DNA of 64,000 bases from Bombilactobacillus mellis (GTDB taxonomy: Bacteria; Bacillota; Bacilli; Lactobacillales; Lactobacillaceae). The stretch is taken from NCBI RefSeq assembly GCF_000967245.1, contig NZ_KQ033877.1, positions 461,634 to 525,633 of the forward strand. Reading direction: 5' to 3'. Positions 59,231-64,000 of the stretch are shown in pieces. Each line of letters opens with the position of its first letter. Position 1 is the stretch's first letter. A program made the position numbers and the translations under genes. The notes under the pieces were generated by a model. The model was not told where the DNA came from. It worked only from the letters and a program-made list of their open reading frames with translations, and did not search any database.

Positions 59231-60394
59231 ATGAATATGACGAAAGAAACCAAGCGCGCAATTTATATTTTAATTTTTGGAAATTTTTTAATTTGTTTAG
59301 GGATTAGTTTGGTTATCCCCGTACAGCCGTTTATTAAAAAAATGTATGGCTATTCCACCACTGATATCGGAATTATGACTTCTTTATACGCTTTTGCCCA
59401 ATTTTTAGCTTCTCCAATTGTGGGCAGAATTTCCGATCGGATGGGCCGAAAGGTTGTTATCGTTACCGGCTTATCACTGTATATGATTTCGGAAATAATT
59501 TTTGCACTATCTAATAGTTTGTGGCTTTTTAATGTTTCTCGAATTATTGGTGGTTTATCGGCAGCAATGTTTATGCCGACTTCTATGGCCATGGCTGCTG
59601 ATTTAACGGATAAAAAGGAACGGGCCCGCGTAATTGGCTGGATTTCGGCGGCTTTTAGCGGCGGTCTGATTTTAGGCCCAGGTATTGGCGGTTTATTAGC
59701 AAATTTTTCGATTAAAACTCCTTTTTGGGCAGCAGCTGCTTTAGGTCTGATCAGTACTATTTTTACAATAATCTTTTTAGTCGATGAACCGCAAAACTTG
59801 ATGACCAAATCAGAAAAAATTAGTTGGAAACACTTTTTAAAACCAATGATGATCGTTTTATTTGCTATGATTTTTATTTCTTCTTTTGGCTTGCAAGGCT
59901 TTGAAAGCATCTATAGTATTTATGTAAATCAGGTTTTTAAGTTTAGTATGGGAACTATTGCTTTAGTATTAACGCTCAATGGCATTAGCTCTTTGTTTTT
60001 TCAAATTGTAATGTTTGATTGGTTGACTCGGCAATTAGGTGAACTGCATTTAATTGGTTTGTGCTTTTTTCTCGGCGGATTATGTACTGTTTGGATTACC
60101 CAGGCGCATCATCAATTAGAAGTTATTATAGCTACTTTAATTGTTTTTACTGCCTTTGATATTGTGCGGCCAGCAATTACTACGTTATTAACTAAGACTA
60201 GTCAAGCTAATCAGGGACTAATTAATGGTTTAAATATGTCTTTAACTAGTGTCGGGAATGTTGTCGGTCCGATTATGTCCGGAATGTTAATGGATATGAA
60301 CCCGCAAGTTCCTTATATAGTAGTTGCGATGATTCTTTTTGCTTCCTTTGTAATTACACTTATTGTGCAGCGAGTAGCAGTTCAGAAGAGTTAA
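59231..60394 (+). CDS. MFS transporter, DHA1-type drug exporter
   Basis: The 387-residue protein has twelve hydrophobic helices. The MFS motif A is clear in GRISDRMGRKVVI (about residues 65-77), and the motif C region GFSGGLILGPGIGGLLAN-like stretch (about 141-157) marks the drug:proton antiporter group (TetA/NorA-like). It should export small hydrophobic compounds using the proton gradient; the substrate is unknown. Ribosome binding relies on a weak AGGATAGGA before ATG 59231. The gene is monocistronic and ends at a bidirectional terminator. Confidence 0.87.
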   Translation: MNMTKETKRAIYILIFGNFLICLGISLVIPVQPFIKKMYGYSTTDIGIMTSLYAFAQFLASPIVGRISDRMGRKVVIVTGLSLYMISEIIFALSNSLWLFNVSRIIGGLSAAMFMPTSMAMAADLTDKKERARVIGWISAAFSGGLILGPGIGGLLANFSIKTPFWAAAALGLISTIFTIIFLVDEPQNLMTKSEKISWKHFLKPMMIVLFAMIFISSFGLQGFESIYSIYVNQVFKFSMGTIALVLTLNGISSLFFQIVMFDWLTRQLGELHLIGLCFFLGGLCTVWITQAHHQLEVIIATLIVFTAFDIVRPAITTLLTKTSQANQGLINGLNMSLTSVGNVVGPIMSGMLMDMNPQVPYIVVAMILFASFVITLIVQRVAVQKS

Positions 60395-60419
60395 AAGTTT
60401 TTCTAGTTTAATAATTACA

Positions 60420-60458
60420 AAAAAAAGACCACGAGCAAAATGCCCGTGGCCTTTTTGA
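60420..60458. terminator. Bidirectional rho-independent terminator
   Basis: AAAAAGaCCACGaGCA / TGCcCGTGGcCTTTTT with a short loop, between the convergent MFS gene and the M20-like gene. Confidence 0.85.
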
Positions 60459-60462
60459 TAAT

Positions 60463-61614
60463 TTATTTAGTGCAAGCTATGCGCGCTAAAACAGCGGTAT
60501 AAGCAGCAGTTAAGAGTGTTAGTTGTTCGCAGGTAGTGCAAGGATCATTAACTAATAAATTACCAAAAGCAAAACTATTGTTCAGAATTGAGTGATAACA
60601 ACTGGGCCTTAAAACTAATTGCGACGTGGTGGGTTTAATAACCTCTTGATAAGCAGCTAATATCTTGTGGCTGAGAGGATTAGATTTAGCATTTCTTTGA
60701 ATAGATGCAATATTAGATTGGAATTTTGTCTGATAGTGCTGAGACAATTGGTAACAACTGTGATAATAGTCTTGCAAATCCTTAGAATTAACAGCATTGT
60801 GCGGCACAATAATTTTAATCCAGCCACCAGCAGCTTGCTTATAAAAGGCCTCAAAAGAACTATTTGGCAGCAGCGAATTTAAAAGATAATGTAAAACCAA
60901 TAAAAATTGCTGACTCCCACTATCTAAGGGCAATTTTAATAAGAATTGCTCAAGGATTGGTTGCAAAGATATATTATGATTAAGTGTTGAAGAAATGGTA
61001 ATTTTGACTTGTCTTTCAGCAATATCTAAATGGCCTTGAAAAGGATATTGATTGATAAAATGGAACCATTTTTGATGAATTTCTTGCCAATTCACAGTCA
61101 TTAAGAAAATCTGAAGATTGGCAGTATCACTTTGCCAATGAAGTTTGTCTAAATAAGATCCTTGAGTATGGCTAGAAGGAGCAAAATTAAAAGTGAAATT
61201 AGTAGTGGGATCAAATGGTGAATTATCAGCAGCAACAATACTGGCTTGAGGAGCAGTGGTAGTATTTAAATACTGTTGTAAAATCTGGGGATCATTATTT
61301 TGAAAAATTATTAAACGTAACCGTTGACGAACGGGCAGCTGTAGTTTTTTCAAGAGTCCAAAAGCCTGATAGGCGGCCACTGTTTGCACTAATTGCGGCG
61401 CCAATGCAGTAACGATGATGGCAAAAGTATGAGTCCCATGACCATATTCCAATTGACCAATATTAGAATTAATGATTTTAGACTTAATGTGTTCTTGTTG
61501 TCCCCAAAGGATAATTTGGTTGATGATTTGATCCGGTGTCTGTAAGTTTTTTAGCTGAGCCAACTTTTTTTGAGAGTCAGCTTGCTGCATAGATGCTAAC
61601 TTGTTCCAATTCAT
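60463..61614 (-). CDS. Degenerate M20/PepV-like peptidase homologue, probable pseudoenzyme
   Basis: The 383-residue protein aligns by eye with dipeptidase PepV (about 470 residues). AAYQAFGLLKKLQLP (80-94) matches the helix after the first metal site, LRLIIFQNND (99-108) the strand with the catalytic Glu, ASIVAADNSPF (124-134) the SPDAxxP region, and the last 30 residues the C-terminal helix. Every metal or catalytic residue is replaced: HxDVVP by GTHTF (60-64), the ADDKG segment is missing, EE by NND, SPDA by AADN, and the late His by DPCTTCE (357-363). The reading frame is intact and AGAGG precedes ATG 61614, 14 bases after the GDPD gene, so it is probably expressed. Function unknown; no signal peptide. 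Confidence 0.7.
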   Translation of the reverse strand: MNWNKLASMQQADSQKKLAQLKNLQTPDQIINQIILWGQQEHIKSKIINSNIGQLEYGHGTHTFAIIVTALAPQLVQTVAAYQAFGLLKKLQLPVRQRLRLIIFQNNDPQILQQYLNTTTAPQASIVAADNSPFDPTTNFTFNFAPSSHTQGSYLDKLHWQSDTANLQIFLMTVNWQEIHQKWFHFINQYPFQGHLDIAERQVKITISSTLNHNISLQPILEQFLLKLPLDSGSQQFLLVLHYLLNSLLPNSSFEAFYKQAAGGWIKIIVPHNAVNSKDLQDYYHSCYQLSQHYQTKFQSNIASIQRNAKSNPLSHKILAAYQEVIKPTTSQLVLRPSCYHSILNNSFAFGNLLVNDPCTTCEQLTLLTAAYTAVLARIACTK

Positions 61615-61628
61615 AAAAGCCTCTTTGC

Positions 61629-63050
61629 TTATCGTTTTAGTGGGATATAATTTTGAATACTATCGAGATTGGGTAATAATTGTGTATTATAGCTAATTGC
61701 TGGTAAAGCAGAGATCAAACTCGGCTGGGAAAATTGAGAGTAGGGCGAAGATTTAAGATTACGTTGTAGAAGAATATTATTGGTTTGCATCGGGGCACGA
61801 TTTTTTTCTAACTGCGGATTGAGCTGTTGGGGTTTAAGGGGAGTATCAATTAACAAATTATTTAAATTAATCCAACCATAATTGTTTAATTGCGCATAAC
61901 TATGACCATCAATATTTTGTAAAGCACTGATATGATAGATTTGATTGAATAAGAGACTACCGGCTGGTTGCTGGAAGCTCCCTGGATCTTTCCAAAGTGT
62001 CCTATCAGTTAAGGGCGATTTTAATTGGGCCTTCTGCTGCCAAAAAGGTGCTAAATTGTGCACTAGATCTGCTTGCACGAATCCTGTAGTATTAAGAAAA
62101 CGGTTATCAGCAATTTGAAAGAAAGTCTGCTCTTGGACATGGACTATTTTTTGAATATGGACCCAGCTTAAAGGTTGGAGATCTCCCTTTTGCGGGGCTT
62201 GAGGATAAGGATTTTCCCAAATGGGAGCTGCTTGCTCATTATAGTAAATAGCATCAAAATTTGCGTCATTTTGCTGAGAATGTTCGGTCAATCGTTGATA
62301 ATAGACAGCGGTGGCCGGGAAATTAGTAACAATACCATCTATTGGTAGATTAACTAACCAATTCCATTGCTGGGGATTTTCGTTCATTTCATCCCAAACA
62401 TAGACCTGCTGTCCCAAAGCATGCAATTGGTTAATTAAGTTGGAATTCAATAATGAAGAAGAAACATTGACTGCATTAGAATATTGAAAAACTTCAAAAT
62501 TTAAGCGACCTAAACTGCCTGCAATAAAAATACGGGGAATAGCTGGCATGAGTTCTTGCATATTTTTTAAACTTGCCAGCGAAAAAGAATGAACCATCAC
62601 TCGATTTTGCATGTGATACTTTTTAATACTATTGGTTAACAGGAATTCCATGTTTTGCGGATTTCCATGTTTGGTTTTTTTAGTTTCAATGAGAAATTTA
62701 ATATTTGGCTGATCCTGGTAATGGCTGAAAAGTTCTTCCAGAGTATAAATATTTTGGCCGTTGCTTTGTTTTAATTGGGTTAATTGGCTGGCCGGGTGCT
62801 CTGATACGATGATATTTTGGCCTGTCATACGAAATAAATTACGATCATGTGAAATAATTAGTTGGTTGTCACTAGATTCATGTAAATCAAGTTCTACCCA
62901 TTGAGCTCCTTCATTAAAGGCCGTATCAATACTTTGAAAACTTTCTTCGGGGGCTTTGATGGGATCGCCACGATGACCCACAACGACAAAGCCGGTATTA
63001 GAAATAAATAGAAATAATAGTAAAATAGTAAGTGAAATCTTTTTAAACAT
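61629..63050 (-). CDS. Secreted glycerophosphodiester phosphodiesterase with C-terminal SH3/GW-like repeats
   Basis: A 473-residue exoenzyme. An N-terminal hydrophobic helix (about residues 3-22) is a signal peptide or anchor, followed at once by the GDPD catalytic motifs VGHRGDPIKAPEES, WVELDLHESSDNQLIISHDR (Glu, Asp, His-Asp) and IETKK. It hydrolyses glycerophosphodiesters, possibly from lipids or teichoic acid. After about residue 270 the sequence changes to beta-rich modules with recurring Trp/Tyr/Asn (SWVHIQKIVHV..., YAQLNNYGWINLNNLL), resembling SH3b or GW cell-wall binding repeats. I chose ATG 63050, with GAGG about 6 bases upstream. First gene of an operon with the M20-like gene. Confidence 0.85.
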   Translation of the reverse strand: MFKKISLTILLLFLFISNTGFVVVGHRGDPIKAPEESFQSIDTAFNEGAQWVELDLHESSDNQLIISHDRNLFRMTGQNIIVSEHPASQLTQLKQSNGQNIYTLEELFSHYQDQPNIKFLIETKKTKHGNPQNMEFLLTNSIKKYHMQNRVMVHSFSLASLKNMQELMPAIPRIFIAGSLGRLNFEVFQYSNAVNVSSSLLNSNLINQLHALGQQVYVWDEMNENPQQWNWLVNLPIDGIVTNFPATAVYYQRLTEHSQQNDANFDAIYYNEQAAPIWENPYPQAPQKGDLQPLSWVHIQKIVHVQEQTFFQIADNRFLNTTGFVQADLVHNLAPFWQQKAQLKSPLTDRTLWKDPGSFQQPAGSLLFNQIYHISALQNIDGHSYAQLNNYGWINLNNLLIDTPLKPQQLNPQLEKNRAPMQTNNILLQRNLKSSPYSQFSQPSLISALPAISYNTQLLPNLDSIQNYIPLKR

Positions 63051-63075
63051 AATTAACCTCATGGGAGCTATTAGT

Positions 63076-63387
63076 ATGCAAGAGTATCAAAATTTTAACT
63101 TAATTGAACAAATTACCCGTAATGATGGCAGTAAGTATTTTGAATTAGGTAATATTTTTTTAAATGGTCGTGCAGAATTAGCGGCTGAGCGTGGCTTCAT
63201 TCAAGAAGTGCGAATTTTAGAATTAAATATTCCTCGTTCTACTGCGGTTAAGACTTATGAAAAATATATAAATGAAAATTATGAATTTCCTGATGTCAAT
63301 TTTGACCACTGGGAAGAATGGGATAAACCAGCTGGAAAAATTCAAACGGCTTTTCAAGAAATTCTGCGGGCTAATCATATCAATTAA
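63076..63387 (+). CDS. Small protein of unknown function
   Basis: A 103-residue soluble, acidic protein I do not recognise. It has no membrane helix or signal; mixed alpha/beta composition, with FELGNIFLNGRAELAAERGF in the first half and FPDVNFDHWEEWDKPAG in the second. ATG 63076 has GGGAG at 63064-63068. It is divergent from the GDPD gene with only 25 bases between the start codons, so each promoter lies in the other gene or just inside it. A metallophosphatase gene follows after 176 bases. Confidence 0.7.
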   Translation: MQEYQNFNLIEQITRNDGSKYFELGNIFLNGRAELAAERGFIQEVRILELNIPRSTAVKTYEKYINENYEFPDVNFDHWEEWDKPAGKIQTAFQEILRANHIN

Positions 63388-63503
63388 AGCACTGGGTTAG
63401 TAGTCTACTAGTTTTTTAAAACTATGAAAACAATAGAATATAAAAAGCTATTTGTTATTTTCGGTATTCTACGCCAGTTGCTAATTTTAATATTCTTTCT
63501 TGA

Positions 63504-63523
63504 CCAATTCTAACATGAATTGG
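63504..63523 (+). repeat. Inverted repeat upstream of the nucleotidase gene
   Basis: CCAATTC (63504-63510) and GAATTGG (63517-63523) are perfect seven-base arms around six bases. It overlaps a TTGACC (63500-63505) and precedes a TATGAT (63541-63546), so it could be an operator. No T-run follows, so it is not a terminator. Confidence 0.5.
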
Positions 63524-63563
63524 CTGGAATAATCTGAAAATATGATAATAAGGAGGATGCCTC

Positions 63564-64000
63564 ATGGAAAAGCTGCATATTATTCACACAAATGATTTAC
63601 ATTCGCATTTTGAAAATTTCCCCTTGATTGCACGTTTTATCAACCAGCAGCGGCAATTGGATTTGCAAAAGCAGCAACAAACTTTTTTATTTGATATTGG
63701 GGATGCTTCTGATCGAGTGCATCCTTTAACTGAAGCAACCATGGCACAAGCCAATATTGCTTGGATGAATCAGCAGCAATATGATGCAGTAACGATCGGC
63801 AACAGTGAGGGTTTATATTATGACCATCAAATTTTAGAGCACATGTATGATCGGGCCAATTTTCCGGTTATCGTTGGTAACTTATATGAATCTCAAGGAA
63901 AATTACCCGCTTTTGCTCAGACCTATAAAATTATTCAGACTAATGCGGGAACTAAGCTGGGCATTTTGGGCTTAACAGCACCGTATCTGTTAACATATCC
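63564..64000 (+). CDS. Bifunctional UDP-sugar hydrolase/5'-nucleotidase family metallophosphatase, partial
   Basis: The first 145 residues of a calcineurin-like metallophosphatase, cut by the right edge. It starts MEKLHIIHTNDLHSHFENF (metal ligands D and H), then LFDIGDASDR (D) and TIGNSEG (N, normally GNHE; here His is replaced by Ser), and ends at a conserved LGILGLTAPY. It lacks a signal peptide, so it is the cytoplasmic YunD-like type rather than the secreted UshA type. ATG 63564 has AAGGAGG at 63551-63557. The GNHE to GNSE change is notable because that histidine normally takes part in catalysis. Confidence 0.88.
   Translation, partial: MEKLHIIHTNDLHSHFENFPLIARFINQQRQLDLQKQQQTFLFDIGDASDRVHPLTEATMAQANIAWMNQQQYDAVTIGNSEGLYYDHQILEHMYDRANFPVIVGNLYESQGKLPAFAQTYKIIQTNAGTKLGILGLTAPYLLTY

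Noticed and set aside
59350-59910. 186-codon reverse-strand frame inside the MFS gene
   Set aside because: It is the antisense of a hydrophobic coding region, rich in Lys/Pro/Ile, with no ribosome-binding site or family match.

Overview
The window is AT-rich chromosomal DNA from a low-GC Gram-positive bacterium of the Lactobacillaceae. The evidence is the dltXABCD operon, CcpA paired with PepQ, Rex, a CIRCE-controlled groESL, a folate ECF transporter behind a THF riboswitch, a T-box-controlled alaS, and gene order tsaB-tsaD-ydiF-rex-groESL typical of Bacilli. Many genes start with TTG or GTG behind good Shine-Dalgarno sites, and the proteins are rich in Gln and Asn. I cannot fix the genus. 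I saw no rRNA, tRNA, CRISPR array, prophage or insertion sequence.

Layout. 1-9.4 kb is the accessory part: the N-terminal part of a DXS-like enzyme (cut by the left edge), a ThrE-type exporter, a decayed CPBP protease gene, two amidohydrolases divergent from a membrane transporter, and a two-gene ABC exporter. 9.5-23 kb holds an asparaginase, THF-riboswitch-folT, tsaB-tsaD, ydiF (ABC-F), rex, manA, an LTA-synthase-like membrane phosphotransferase, groESL and an orphan DUF6056-like membrane protein. 23-45.6 kb is a long forward housekeeping block: ymdB, mutS-mutL-ruvA-ruvB-queA-tgt-yajC (repair, Holliday junction processing, queuosine tRNA modification, Sec accessory), then zwf-dinB-nrnA-cshB-like, T-box-alaS, ireB-ruvX-DUF1292-cvpA, mutS2 and trxA. 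45.7-51.7 kb is the cell-wall D-alanylation operon dltXABCD followed by murI-rdgB. 51.7-64 kb has an MscS channel, two small envelope proteins, pepQ/ccpA sharing a cre-containing intergenic region, a class A PBP, an MFS exporter, a GDPD lipase-like exoenzyme co-transcribed with a degenerate M20 peptidase homologue, a small unknown protein, and the start of a 5'-nucleotidase-type phosphatase (cut by the right edge).

How it fits together. Several units serve the envelope: DltXABCD, the LTA-synthase-like protein, secreted GDPD, PBP1A, MurI, MscS. Regulation visible in the sequence includes CIRCE (HrcA), a putative cre (CcpA), the THF riboswitch and the tRNA-Ala T-box. I did not find a clear undescribed multi-gene system. 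The best leads are the M20/PepV-like pseudoenzyme (60463-61614) retained next to a secreted GDPD, the riboswitch whose 3' P1 strand can also pair with the folT ribosome-binding site, and the amidohydrolase/transporter divergon.
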